A DNA stretch of 64,000 bases from Gnetum montanum (Eukaryota; Streptophyta; Gnetopsida; Gnetales; Gnetaceae). A program made the position numbers and the translations under genes. The stretch lies in the NCBI GenBank assembly GCA_015680685.1, contig MNCI01018013.1, forward strand, positions 122,968 to 186,967, read 5' to 3'. The notes beneath the pieces are model-generated. The model was not told where the DNA came from. It made no database searches and worked only from the letters and a program-made list of their open reading frames with translations. This document shows positions 35,901 through 48,581 of this stretch, piece after piece (the first letter of the stretch is position 1; every line of letters starts with the position of its first letter).

Positions 35901-38460
35901 AGCATACTGAGGCCTTAAATTGACACCACAGTCTACTATGACCTTAAACTAGTAACATATCTTTCCATGGCCTTAAATTGGTACCGTCACCTACCATGGC
36001 CTTAAACTAGCAAACTTGGCATCCTAGGTAGCTCTAGTTTTGTTCATCATCTCATCATGCTATGTGGCTTGTATGCATTATAATGTTATAGCATGCTTGA
36101 TTTACTTGGTTTTCTTGTCCTCTTGGAGTTGTGTTTGTAAGATGAAGCTTGAAGTCATTGCAAAGGTGCAACCCATGATGGCAGCAAGTCACCTCATGAC
36201 CTTGATGTGCATGATTTAGTAAGTTTGTCCTGCTATGTCAAGAACGCTTGTACCATTACCCTCCATCTAGCACCACTCTTTTAGCTGAAGCCCATAGCCT
36301 AATTATGACCTTCCATATCTTGAACAATAATGTTGATCAATGTCTAACATTCATGCATTTATGGTCATATGACATCTTTTTGTCATGTTCTACCTCCAAG
36401 TCCACTTGAATGTAACACATCTTATTCAATGAAAAATCATTAAGTCCATTGAGCGTAACACATCTCGTTCAATGGGATATCCCCCAAGTCCATTGAGTAT
36501 GATGCCACTCACTCAATGGGAAGACCAAATCTAACCAACCTTGGCAAAGAAATTGAATGAAGGTTTTATCCCAAAAAAATGGGAATGCAAATTACCAAGC
36601 CAAATGTCCAATAAATACCAATGGCTTTGAACATAAGGGAGGATTCCAATGGTAAAAGGAAACTAGGAGTGAAGTTTTGGTTCCTCAAAAGCATTTGCCA
36701 AGTAAGCCACACTTCTGAATGGTCTAACCTACACACTAGTACCACATTATAGCCATGGTATCAACACTTGGAATGCATTGTTAGCCCTTATAACCATCTC
36801 TCCATAACGTCATTACCATCTTCCCATCATAGACTTATTCCCTCGTAATAAACACTCTTCAACATGGTTCGACACAACTGGATGAAGCATGGATAAAGAA
36901 CACCAATGGTGGACCTACAATGATGTTTTATATTTTTTTTCGATACCTCTCAAGTTAATCCTCTAGACAACGACAAAGAGGGATCATTGAAACACCACCA
37001 AAATTTGCATGTTGTAACCATTTTTCATCATGTAGCTTTCACCCCATGAAACCCAAGGCAAAATTTCATTGTTAATGTGAAGATTATAACCTATAAGGGG
37101 CAATCTCAAATATTTCATACTTTTGGGGCTAAATGCATCATAAGTGGTTAAAGCCTCATCACCTAAGAGAAAAAAGTTATGTGTTGTCTATATTTGGGCT
37201 TGGAGGGATAAAAATGCCTTTTGGGATGCCAAAAATGGTAATTTTATGGGTTGTATGAGGGGTATACATGTTTCTATGTTGGAAACACCTACAAGGGGTA
37301 GATCTCACCTACCTCCAATACAGAGGGATGTCAATCATCTATTCCTAACATGGAAGGGCAAACTTTAGCATGGAAGGATATGGTGGCATCTATGCTTAGC
37401 ATGAAGAATTCTAGCATCATCTATGCCCAACATGGAAGGTGTAATCCTAACCCCTCAGTGTGGAAACTTCATGGCCCCAAAGTAGAAACTTCATGACCAA
37501 GATTTCAACACTACATTAACTCTACCTAGGACCATGCACTCTAGCAAGGAAGGTTAGAGGCCAAACATGGAAGAACAAAGCCAGCATAGATGGTGTGCCC
37601 TCGTTACTATTTATAGTAAACAGAATGGCCATCTGGGTATGACACTTACTATATATGGTAACCACCAAATCTAGAAATCCATATTACCTTTACGTGGCAA
37701 AAATTTGCAGCAATTTACAGTCAAATTATAGCCAAATTATAGCTAAATTGCAGCATATTTCCAACTTTTTCCATGGCCCAAAACCTATAAAATCTAAACC
37801 CCAATACCATTTTTAAGTTCCACACCTTAGGCATTTGTAGCATTTGAGAGCTCTTGCACACTTGTATAAATGCAACTTTTCAAACCCCCCATAGTGTGGA
37901 ACCCCTATGGCCTTATAACACCCATTACCCCCTTGATATTTTTGAGTTTTTGGTCTCCACGCTCTTCTCCTAGGATTCTCAACTCCCAATGTAGACCACT
38001 TCGGTAGCTAAATCCCTCACACGTCTCAACCACCAGCAATAGCCAACATTGTAGATCTAAAGTAGCAACAAAGGAGGTTCTATAACATTGAGACTAGCAA
38101 GACATCTGGATTGTGAAGTTGGTTGCATTGGCTTCAACAAACTCTAAATCCCTATCAAAGTGAACCCCTTTTTCTCTTCCATGGGCACTCCTTGTATACA
38201 TCTCTTGAACTCATTATTTATTTTTTAATAAAGTTTCAAGATTATAGTTTTGTGTGCAATTTGCATTTGCCTTTAATTTTCAAATCTACATTCTTATTTT
38301 TGCATTTTTTGTATTACATTCTATAAGTTCCTAGGTGATCTACCAGATCATTCAAGGAACCCTAGATCCCATTTTTTTAGAGGCTCTTGGATTTGGGGTT
38401 AAAGGTACTATGTTGGAACTTTCAATTTTCTAGCAATTGAATTTTTCTATTGCAACACCC
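35900..38460 (+). other. 3' region of element F, repeat-rich, no gene
   Basis: It holds ccatggccttaaa-type repeats (35905-36010), a 44-bp tandem hairpin repeat (36398-36530), agcatggaagg-type motifs (37345-37430) that echo the leader palindromes, and a short attatagccaa repeat (37725-37760). An aataaag near 38227, followed by gttcctaggtgatctaccag, looks like R-U5 of an LTR. No polypurine tract or second LTR copy was fixed. Confidence 0.5.
36398..36530 (+). repeat. 44-bp tandem repeat, three units, each a hairpin
   Basis: Units start at 36398, 36442 and 36486 with aagtcca. The second and third each contain ccattgag and, about 15-18 bases later, ctcaatgg or ttcaatgg, giving stems of 7-8 bp. 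The first unit is more diverged. Confidence 0.8.
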
Positions 38461-39379
38461 TCTTGTTAATGATCCATAACTAAACCAATAACATAACTAA
38501 GCCAAGCCTTTCAATTTATGTTCAAGAGAATTTAAGACCAAAGGATGATGTCTAAAGTTTTAAGCATGTAAAGTCATGTAATTTGTTTGAATAAGCCATT
38601 AGTAATAGATAAACTATTATCACATGATTTTATAATCATTTTATATTTTACTCATTTTAAGGCATCAACAAGGGCTTACAAATTTCATGGCATATATATC
38701 TAGCTTTTAAGGAAGGGTCAAAAGAACATCACTTATCATGCTAAAATATTTGGAAACTAATGTTCATAGAGTAATTGATGATCACTCTAAGGTAGTAAAA
38801 ATTTTAAAGATTGAATCAAAAATATTTTTCTCTAGTAGCATATGAGTATACCTTTCATATTTCTTAAAAATTTTCATACACTTTCATTTATGGATACTTC
38901 ATAATAATTCATGAGATCCAGGCCCCCCCTACATATGTGCTTATTTTTGTCCTGAAGTTAATTTCTTTATTACCTAGCTTTAAAAAGAAATTGTGTAGTT
39001 GAACAACTTAAAAGAAATCTTCAATAAAAATAAAAACAAATATCTCTTTCCTCTTGATCAATCAACTAAAAATTTCCTATAAAACTTAGTCCTTAGTCTA
39101 ATATTATTAAATCAGTGGCATCTACTGATAATCATGGATGCTATGTCATTCTTGATTCTTAGATTCTATTTTTCTACAAGAATAAGCCTTTTAATAACAT
39201 GTATACAACTAAAAATTTTAAGCATGGGAGATAGCCATGTTATTTTGATCTTCTTCCCTACAGATAGAGATATATGTTTCACATATGCAATTTATAAACT
39301 ATTCAATGACAGACCAAAAATTTAACTATCAAGTAAGGAAATAGAAACTTACCATGACTTATGTTACTTGCAATTGAGA

Positions 39380-41130
39380 TGAAAAAGACTAATGAAGCTT
39401 GAGATGAGGTCCTCTATCATGGAGTACCTCCTTGTCCTTTAATTTTCTTTTATTAGTTCTTTTATATGATGACCCTACTTGTTCATGTTCTTCATGATAA
39501 GAGAATTTATTATCATCTTCTGTATCATCCATTCTTTTGAGGGTTTTTCCAACTTTCAGCACATTTTCATTTCAAGTTTTTTCTACTTGGAAAATACCCT
39601 TACTAGAAACCTTTTTGCAAGACCATGAATCAATGCTATTTTTACCATCATGAGGATAACCAAAATCTAGTTTAATTCCACAATTTTTACAAACAAATGA
39701 AGTGTTTCCTTAAGTATATGGTTATCAAACTTGATTACACTTGAGCTAGGACTTGTGTCCTCTTATGGGGTTTCTTCCAAATCTTCACTTCTAGGTTGAT
39801 TTTTGTGAACCTTTCCTTCTTGAAAATCTTCATATTGTTAGTAGTTGAATCCTAGCCTTTATGTCTAAGATTTCTTCTTGTAATTTGAAAGATAAGATAT
39901 GAATTTCAGAAAATTTTTTACTCATATTTTTCTTTATCTTCTTAGGAAAAAAATGTAGGATAATAATTTCTTCTTGTGATTCACTATACCTTTTGTCATA
40001 CTTACCTCTTGGTTCATTAGAAATTTGTAGTGAATTTTCATCTGTAAGTGCCATGCAAATAAGCTAAGAATATTTTGTGGAGATATCCACTTCTTCTTCA
40101 CTCTGCTCATCATCATCCCAACTAGTGTAGAAGTTGGTCTTTTCCATATTCACATTAGTCCTCTCTTTTCATTGCAACCTACCATTGCTAGGTCATTCCA
40201 AGGCCACATGGCCTCTTCCTTCACATATCCAAGATTATATTGAAAAAGCATCAAAATTAGAATTTGAAAAATTTTATCTTTCTCTTACCTTTAGAGTTAA
40301 ATTGATTGGGACTAGATTGATTAAAACTTCTTCCTTTTCTTGCAAGAAGCTATTGGAATCTTCTTGAAAGAAGAGCTATTTCCTCTTCATAAGTCACATC
40401 TTTCTCAATAGGTTCCTTTTTCTTAGATGTCAATTTTAAGACAATGAGATTTTCTTTTATTGCCCCTTCACTTATGAGGTTCATTTCATAAGCAAAAAGA
40501 GCACTTTGAAGCTCTTCAAATTTTAGAAATGAAAAATCTCTAATCTCTTACATAACCTTGACCTTACGTCTGAATTCTGGTTGGAGTACTTAAATTATTT
40601 TTATTATCACATCACTTTTAGGTAAGTCCTTGCCCATGCCCCTAATCACTACAACTAGATCATTAGCCCTAGAACAATAGTCTTTTATCCTTTTTCCTTC
40701 TCTCATTTTGAGTTTTTCATACTCACTTTGTAGGACCAAAAGTTTAGATTATTTAACTATGGATGTGCCTTCATGTATAGCTTCTAAGGGTTCCCAAATT
40801 TCCCTTGCAATTTTACATCTAGCTATTCTATTAAATTTAGAATTATTTAATGCACAATATAAATATATTTTTGCTTTAGAATCATACATGAACTTATCTT
40901 TTTCTTCCAATGTTCACCTGCTCTGAGGCTTGATGTCCTTTGTTGCACTATCAATAGGTGATGTGTAGCCTTCAAGGATGGACTCCCATACTTCAAACTT
41001 CATTGAATCGAATAAGCCTTGCATCCTCACCTTCCAATAGGCAAAATTAAACCCATTGAACATTGGTGGCTTTATGTAGGATATCCCCTCCATAGTTCAC
41101 TCTTCAAAGTTGATGTTGAATGAAAAAGTA
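39380..41130 (-). pseudogene. Copia gag of element G
   Basis: The piece 39830-40054 (LTDENSLQISNEPRGKYDKRYSES in parts, then a coiled-coil-like tail) corresponds to 45598-45780 of element H. A badly decayed knuckle lies near 40190-40245. Gag core sequence between 40400 and 41080 is recognisable mainly by alignment with 46063-46763. The adjacent sequence gaggtcctctatcatggagtacctcc (39402 on) also matches 45030 on. Confidence 0.6.
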
Positions 41131-41148
41131 TCAAGCTCCAATACCACT

Positions 41149-42300
41149 TGAGGATCAAGAACTTAGAAGGGGAGTTGAATGAGTTCCCCAAATTTAAAAT
41201 TTATTATTCACAAAAACCACACTCGATTTTTATGTGGTTTCCCAACTTGGGTATGTTGACACTCAAAGGGTAGAATCCTTGCACACCTTTGGACTTTTTT
41301 TTTCAAAAATGTGGTTTAAAGGATACGACACCTTATACAAGCTCTAAGCTCCACTCTAGAGTGTTTTTTCATTGTGAAACCACTTAACTCTACAAGGTTC
41401 CAACAAGCTCATAATGGGATTTCAAGGATCCCATAACCTTTACAAAATTAAGATCTACTCCAAAGTGTTTTAGCGCTAAAAAACCACTCAATCCCATAAG
41501 ATTCTAACAAGCTCAATTAGGATGCCTTCTCACAAGAAGCACATCAACCCTATAGGGAAACAAGAAAAATAAATAATACAAGGAAAGAATGTAACTACAA
41601 TTACAAGTCCTTATCATTGAAACGCAATTCAATAAACAATTAACATACAACCAAGCAAATGATGTAACAATGAGGGACAAGAGCACAAGAGCATAGATAT
41701 GACAATAATTTCTTTGATGTTGACAACACTTATACCATTCTTAAAAATTTCATGTCTTCTTATACCTTTGGAGTTTTTGAAAATGCCTTGAAATTTGTGC
41801 AATGACTACCCAATGGCTAGTGTAGATGTCTCTTTTAAAGTTGGAACATCTACCTAAGATCTACCTCAATTCTAGAGAGATGTCTTCTTTAAGAATGAGA
41901 TGTCTCTTGGGAGATTTTTACTCTATAATGGGGACATCTCTTATTTCTTAAAGATGTCTCCCTATGAATTCATTCTTCTTGGCTTAGATATCTATGGTTT
42001 CTTAAATACATCTTCTCAACTATTTGAGCTCTAATTCTTGAGACTTTCTCTCATTGATTTGGCTTCTTCCCAATCCTTGGAGTATCTTCATTTAGTTTAT
42101 AGTCTTTTTTTTTCATCCATATGTGTCCATGCTCTCATGTTACCTGTGAAGTCTCCATTTTGAAAACCCATTGTAGATTTCATTTCCTTGAGTCCTTATT
42201 CATGATGTGGAGTTCTTATTCATGACCTGTAAACACATCATCTACAATAAACATTATTTTTTCTTCATTTTCCTTAATGTTTTGGCATAACAAAAGTTCA
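41149..42300 (-). repeat. 5' LTR of copia element G
   Basis: It starts tgaggatcaagaac and ends ttggcataacaaaagttca. It aligns with the LTRs at 8099, 42369 and 46857. The U3 part (41815-41990) is rich in agatgtct and gggacatct motifs. Confidence 0.75.
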
Positions 42301-42368
42301 ACAAATAATTCATTTTTTAAGTTTACATGCTTTACTTTCTAATACACTGAATATTCCAACCTCATAGT

Positions 42369-43459
42369 TGGGGATCGAGAACTTAAAAGAAGGATTGAAT
42401 AAGTTTTCCAATTAATCAAACAAGATCAATAGAACTACATATCAATTTTTACATGATTTCCTAACTTGGATACTTTCACACTTGAGGGGTAAAATCCCTG
42501 CACACCTCTACACTTTGTTCCTTAGAAAGATGTGGGTTCAAGGGTACCATAACCTTTACAAAGTTTGAGCTCTATTTGGAGTGTTTTCACCCTAGATAAA
42601 CACTCAATCTCACAAGATCCCAACAAGCTCAAAATGTCGTTTAAATGATCCTACAACTTTTACAAGATGCAAGCTCCGCATTGAAGTGTCTCATCACTAT
42701 AAACATACTCAATCCCATAGGGTTTCGACAAGCTCAATGAAGATGCCTTCTTAAAAGAAGCACATCATCCTCGTAGGGCTACAAATGGAAGAAAAGAATC
42801 AAGGAGAGAATGTAACTCAATTTACAAATTCATTGCAATGAAGCTCTCAATACATAAAATAAATTACAAAAGATAAGAACAATGAGAAACAAATATAAAC
42901 CACTTGATGTAAACAATGATTGAGATCCTACTAATTAGTGCTTGTATGTTTCCCAAGAATCAACTTTGTTTTATAGCTTTTTAGTTTTCTAAAGCTCCTT
43001 GGAATTCATTCAATAGCTAGGAAATGGCTAACTGGGACATCCCATTTGATGTTGTGACATCTATGTAAAACTTACTTCAATTTTGGTGGGATGTTTATCT
43101 GGAAATTGGGACGTCTACCTTGGGACATCTCAACTAGGACATTCGAGTAGCAATTGGGACATTTTTTGTTAATTTGGAATGTTTGGCCTACATGTGAAAT
43201 TTAAACTCTAGAGCATTTCTTTGACATTTTGACACCTTGTCAGACCTTGGAACATCTTCATTTGGCTTGTCAAATCCATTTGCATCCCAACTCTCATCTT
43301 TTCATCCCATCTCTCATTTTTTCATCCCAATTTAGCTTTCATTTCATTGTTCCAACTCTCATTTTGTCATTTTGATCATCTTGTCAACTTAGCCCTACAA
43401 GATTATAAGCACAACTCTACATTCTCCATTTTCTAATATTTTGACATACCAAAAGGTCA
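42369..43459 (-). repeat. 3' LTR of element H
   Basis: It starts tggggatcgagaac and ends taccaaaaggtca on the plus strand. It aligns with 46857-47936 over its whole length. The minus-strand polypurine tract AAAAAGGGAAAGATTAT sits just inside (about 43460-43477). Confidence 0.85.
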
Positions 43460-43477
43460 ATAATCTTTCCCTTTTTG

Positions 43478-44940
43478 GTGATGTCAAAAATTTAAAAAAA
43501 TGGATTAGCAAAATTCATAATATCATACAACTAAGCAATTAAAGACACACATATTTATATATCTAGATATTAAAAGGTACACGTTCTTCTGCATGAATAT
43601 GCCCATACCTGTAAAGTATAACACATCACATAACTATTAAACACAAAAAGCCTTGTAAAAGTCCATAATATTGCCATTTATGATCAAATCTTAAGCATTA
43701 AAGATAATATCATATAAGCCATTAGCCATTAGTACCAATATAATTATTTACTAAGCAAATATATCAATGAAGTCTTACAAGTGGTCTATACCATAAATGC
43801 TCTCATGAATAGCACATTACAATACATTATCTCATGAATAACACATTCTCCCCCTTTAAGGATATCATCAAAAAAGATATCGCAAGTATATTACATTATT
43901 AAGAGAGAGAACTAGCACATTTTTCTTTAAAGACCTTAGATCCAATATAAAAAGTTAACATGATAAAGTCTAAGCAAACTAAAAGAAATTAGGAATAATC
44001 AATCATGCAATGCACCTAAAGCAATTTAATATAACCATATTAATTATAAAGTTTGCACCAATAAAGCCCATCTTTAGGTAAAATATTTCAAAAAAAAATT
44101 GACCAAAATTAGCCTACACTTTTCCCTTAGAAACTTTACCATATTTCAATACGAATAAACTTTTTATTGCTTAATTTTAGGTGCTAGACTTGAAAGTCTT
44201 GTAGTTTAAATATCTTTTGGCAAGAGTTCTAGTAGAATCCCCCTATAGTAGTGGCCCCAAAAGATAATGACCATTGATGAGGTACAAGCTTCCCCTGCAT
44301 AAGTGCTTTCAACTTTTGCATCTACTACCTAAAATTATTTTCCTTGTTCATCTTTCCTTTGTAGATATGCATTCTTGAAACCCATCAAATTGTGCAACAT
44401 ATTAATAAATCTACAATGTCATACCAAGATCGAGTATGGAGACTTTTGGAAACCAAAGTCTCCAATTAGTAGCAACTATGATAAAACATATTTTTAAAAA
44501 TTTTCAATGTAGATACTAGCATAATCATTTTCCTTTAGATGTTCAACAAAGAGCTTCTTATCAATAAATAAAGTCACTATATACTAAGAACCCAAAACAA
44601 GATTTATCAATATTCATCAAAATCTTTAAAAACCATTTGATGCTTCAATATATGCATAATATCTTCATCATATGAGTTTTATCACAAGGTATATATATGT
44701 TCTAACACTAGTGAAATGATGCAAACTTGCCAAACCCTACCTTGTGAATTTTTGTACCTTGATCCTCTCTTGAGATAAATCTCATCAATATTCATTGAAA
44801 ATTTGATGGTCATATGCTTTTATTTACAACTCAACATCTTGCAAGATCAAGTGAGATTTTCTTTGAATAACCAAGGATTTTCAAGAGCATTCATTCAATG
44901 AATTTCCTATCTACTAACATTTAAAAACAAAAACTAATCT
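43478..44940. other. Non-coding tail of element H
   Basis: AT-rich, with no pol motif on either strand. A short inverted repeat ggagactttt-gg / ccaaagtctcc lies at 44438-44463. A purine-rich minus-strand segment lies near 44280-44340. Confidence 0.6.
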
Positions 44941-44949
44941 ACACTAAGT

Positions 44950-46763
44950 TTAGCAAGTAAAGGAATAAGAATTTACTTTGACTTGCCTTGCTTTCTTTTT
45001 GGCATGAACATTATTAATGGAGTTTAAGATGAGGTCCTCCATCATAGAGTACCTCCTTAACTTGCAATGGCCTCTTATCTTTTCTTTCATTAACATTTTT
45101 ATTTGATTCTCCAAACTCATGTGAGGTTGCTTCTTTTTCATATTCATGTTCTTCAAAATGAGAGGGCTCATAGTTTTTTATAGTTATGGGTCCTAATCCC
45201 TTAATTGAATCAGAGGTTATTCCTTCCTCTAATTCATTTATTCTCCATGCTTTTATACCCTACAAGATACACTTACTAGACTATCCTTGACAAGACCAAG
45301 TAGTCATGTTATTTTGCTCTATATATGATGGATAATAACCTTCTTCATGTCCACATACTTTATAGAAAAAATATAGGGTATCTCTAATTTGAATAGGATT
45401 ACCAAACTTAATCTTGTTTCTCCTTTTAAATGATACCAAACTTCTACAAGCATTTTGTTTTAAAAAAAAAGCCTCCCTCAGATTTTCATGGTTCTACTAA
45501 TCTTGAGGCACTTTCTCATCTTATGTGTTTCTACACTTTTGCTCAAATGGATGGGTTAGTAACTAAACCTCAGCCTTTACGTCTGAGAGCTTCCTTCCTA
45601 GAGTGGAACATAAAGTGTAAATTTCAAAGATTTCATTTTCTTTTCTATGCATATTGTTCCTTGATTTTTAAGTAAATAATGTATAGTAATAATTTCTTCA
45701 TGCAATTTACTAAACCTTTCATCATCTTTACCTTTTGAATCTTTAAGAATTTGTGTAGAATTTTCATGTATATGAGCCATGCCTATAAGATGTGAATTTG
45801 TTGTAGTATCATCAGCTTCTTCCTCACTTTGTTCATCATTTCAACTAGTGTAGAAATTTTTCTTTTTCAAATCAAATTCAGGTTGGTCCTTCTTTGGAAA
45901 CCTGCCAACTCTTGGACATTCAAAGGCCATATAGCCTCTACCACCACAAACCTAACATTCTATAGAGGATGCATCAAGATTTGAACTTTTAAAATTCTTA
46001 CCTCCTTCTTTACCTTTGGTGTTAGGTTGATTAAAGCTTTTTTCTTTTCTTGCAAGTAATCTTTATACTCTTCTTGACAAGAGAGCTAATTCATCTTCAT
46101 TGTTAGCTTCATGTCCAGTTGCCTTCTTCTCCTTTGATGAAGATTTAAGGGCAATGGGATTTTTCTTGGTTACACCTTCACTAATGAGGTTCATCTCATA
46201 GGCAATAAGTGCACTTTGTAGTTCTTCAAATTTTAAGACTAAAAGATCCTTGATTTTCACCATGGTCATTACCATAGGTCTAAATTCAGGTTGCAAGGTT
46301 TTTATCATCTTTATGATAACATCATTGTTGGTCAAACCTTACCCATATCTCTAATTGCTACAACAAGATTGTTGGCTCTTGAAAAGTTATCTTTAAACTT
46401 ATCTCCTTCTCTCCTTTTCAACTTATCATATTTACTTTGCAACACTAGAAACTTTGATTTTTTTATAGTTGATGTACCTTCATAGGTTGCTTCTAGCATT
46501 TCCCAAATTTCTTTAGTAGCCTTACACCTAGATACTCTATTAAATTTATATTTTTTGAAAACATAATAAATATAATTCTTTACTTTAGAATCAAACATAA
46601 ACTTATCTTTTTCATCTTGCATCCATTTGCTTCTTAGCTTGGTAACTGATGTGTTATTGTATGGGTGACATTTAACCTTCAAGAATAAATTCCTAAACTT
46701 CAAATTCCATGGATTTGAAGAATCCTTGCATTCTAGCTTTTCAATACATGAAGTTAATCTCAT
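44950..46763 (-). pseudogene. Copia gag of element H, frameshifted
   Basis: The N-terminal core 46332-46763 (143 codons) contains WEMLEATYEGTSTIKKSKF and LQSKYDKLKRREGDKF. A shift leads into 46063-46335 (LQPEFRPMVMTMVKIKDLL, then FEELQSALIAYEMNLISEG). A knuckle at about 45915-45960 reads C-x2-C-G-G-R-G-Y-x4-C, with tyrosine in place of histidine and a stop in x2. 45598-45780 and 44950-45171 are charged C-terminal pieces. The gag of UBN2/copia type forms the particle. Only a few shifts and stops separate this copy from an open frame, so it is less decayed than element G. Confidence 0.8.
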
Positions 46764-46840
46764 TGAACACAGGAGGTTTGGTGTAGGATATCCCTTCCAT
46801 TGTTCACTCTTAAGTTATTAAGTATGAACTAGAGAGTATC

Positions 46841-46854
46841 AAGCTCTGCTACCA
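46841..46854 (-). other. Primer binding site of element H
   Basis: The minus strand reads TGGTAGCAGAGCTT, one base off the initiator-Met type TGGTATCAGAGCTT. It lies two bases inside the LTR end at 46857. Confidence 0.8.
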
Positions 46855-46856
46855 CT

Positions 46857-47936
46857 TGAGGATCAAGAACTTAGAAGGGGGGTTGAATAAGTTCCCTAAT
46901 TAATCAACCAAAACCACCAAAACTACAGACCAATTTTTATGTGGTTTCCCAACATGGGTACTTTCACACTTAGAGGTAGGATCCATGTACATATCAAGAA
47001 TTTGTTCCTTAGAAAAATGTAGTTTCAAGGGTACCATAACCTTTACAAAGTTTGAGCTCCACTTTGAGTGTTCTCTTGTTGCATAAGCATTCAACCCCAC
47101 AAGGTACCAACAAGCTCAAAATGTGATTTATAGGATCTCACAACTTTTGAAAAATGTGAGCTCCACACCAAAGTGTTTCATCACTACAAACACACTCAAC
47201 CCTGGAAGTCCTAACAAGCTCTATGAAGATGCCTTCTCACAAGAAGCACATCAACCTCGTAGGGCTACAAATGGAAGAAAAGAATCAAGGAGAGAATGTA
47301 ACTTAATTTACAAATTCCTTACAATGAAGCTCTCAATACATACAATAAATTACAAAAAAATAAGTACAATGAGAAGCAAAGCTAAACAACTTGATATAGA
47401 CAATGATTGACATCCCAATAAATAGTGCTTGTACATTTTCCAAGAATTCCACTTTGCTTTATAGCCTTTTAGTTTCCAAAAGCTCCTTGAAATTCATGCA
47501 ACACCTAGGAAATGACTATTTGGGACATCCCATTCAAGGTTGGGAGATCTATCTGAAAATTGCTTTAATTCTAGTGGGACATCTATCTAGAAATTTGGAC
47601 TTCTCAGCTAGGATGTCCCAACAGTAATTGGGATGTCTGCTATTTATTTGGAATGTCTAGCCTACAAGTGAAATTTAAACTCTAAAGCATTCCTTTCACA
47701 TTTTGACACCTTGTAAGACCTTGGAACATATTTATTTGGCTTGTAAACTCCATTTGCATCCCATCTCTCTTCTTATTATTCCAACTCTTATTTTGTCATC
47801 CCAGTTTAGCTCTTGTTTTGTTGTCCCAACCCTCATTTTATCATTTTGATCGGTTTATCAACTTAGCCCTGTAGGATTATAAGCATACGTCTACATTTTT
47901 CATATTATAATGTTTTTATATACCAAAAGGTTAGCA
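46857..47936 (-). repeat. 5' LTR of element H
   Basis: It starts tgaggatcaagaac and ends ccaaaaggttagca. It is followed directly by the target duplication atagt. The gggacatcc/ggatgtc motif cluster lies at about 47515-47665. Confidence 0.85.
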
Positions 47937-47941
47937 ATAGT

Positions 47942-48560
47942 TTCTAAAAGAAGTTTTTACCTTTATTTAAGAAATTTTACCTAATTTAATAATTATTTTA
48001 TTAAAAAACTTGATTGTTTATTATGTCCATTCTTCATCAACTATGATTCTGAACCCTGCTATCTTATCAATAGGTTTAAAATGTTGTTAAACAATGGAAA
48101 TAAAAATATATTATAAACTAGCACAAAAATAAAAGAAAATGATAACATGAGTTATCAAAAAGTAAAATATACAAAGTAAGATTTTACTTCCCATGTTAGT
48201 GTAATACTGTTGTTATTCTTTGATGTGTATAAACCACCATTGCAAATTAATTTGTATTTTATCTTTGGTTTTCTACCTTGATAATTCTTTATAATGAGGT
48301 TGGATTACCTTGATCAATATTCTTATATATTTCTTTTATGCTTGTTAATAATGAAGCTATTTAGGCCTAATACATACCTTATTAAAGTGTAACCTTCATT
48401 TGTTGCGTTACCCCACATAAAAATTTAACATATATCTAATAAAATAAATAAAATTTATATTTTTTTAATTGAAAAACAAATGAAGAAAAAAAATTAAAAT
48501 TAAAAATAAATAAGAAATTTTTTTTGCAAAAATCACAATATGCATGATATCTTGATTAGA
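47942..48560. other. Leader remnant of element E, no gene
   Basis: AT-rich sequence between element H and the primer-site-like sequence of element E. No coding motif is seen. Confidence 0.45.
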
Positions 48561-48578
48561 TCCCTAGCAAAGACTCCA
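48561..48578 (-). other. Candidate primer binding site of element E (tRNA-Arg type, degenerate)
   Basis: The minus strand reads TGGAGTCTTTGCTAGGGA. It agrees at 13 of 18 positions with the Tat/Ogre type TGGCGACTCCGCTGGGGA, and several of the differences are transitions. It lies three bases inside the LTR boundary at 48582. Confidence 0.5.
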
Positions 48579-48581
48579 TAT

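Larger units (their letters stand above)
29140..38460 (+). mobile_element. Tat-lineage gypsy element F with palindromic leader
   Basis: This is a plus-strand unit: a repeat-rich leader without gag (29.14-32.4 kb), RT, a second RNase H of the Tat type, integrase (to about 35.9 kb) and a long 3' region (35.9-38.46 kb) ending in U5-like sequence. An aataaag lies near 38227. I could not pair LTRs: parts of the leader and 3' region share catgga/agcatgg motifs but do not align end to end. The limits are approximate. Confidence 0.55.
38470..42300 (-). mobile_element. Copia element G: 5' LTR plus gag, left end lost
   Basis: The right LTR 41149-42300, the primer site TGGTATTGGAGCTT (41133-41146) and gag sequence down to about 39380 match element H at 42.4-47.9 kb. 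No pol is readable between 38.5 and 39.4 kb and no left LTR is present. Element F sequence begins instead at about 38460. The right flank is acaaa (42301-42305). Confidence 0.65.
42369..47936 (-). mobile_element. Complete gag-only copia element H (TR-GAG type)
   Basis: A complete non-autonomous element of 5568 bases: right LTR 46857-47936, primer site 46841-46854, gag down to about 44950, about 1.4 kb of non-coding tail, a polypurine tract and left LTR 42369-43459. The exact target duplication atagt lies at 42364-42368 and 47937-47941. No protease, RT or integrase can be read. This matches the terminal-repeat-with-GAG class, which needs enzymes in trans. Element A (5.7-9.0 kb) is of the same family and carried pol. 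Confidence 0.85.
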
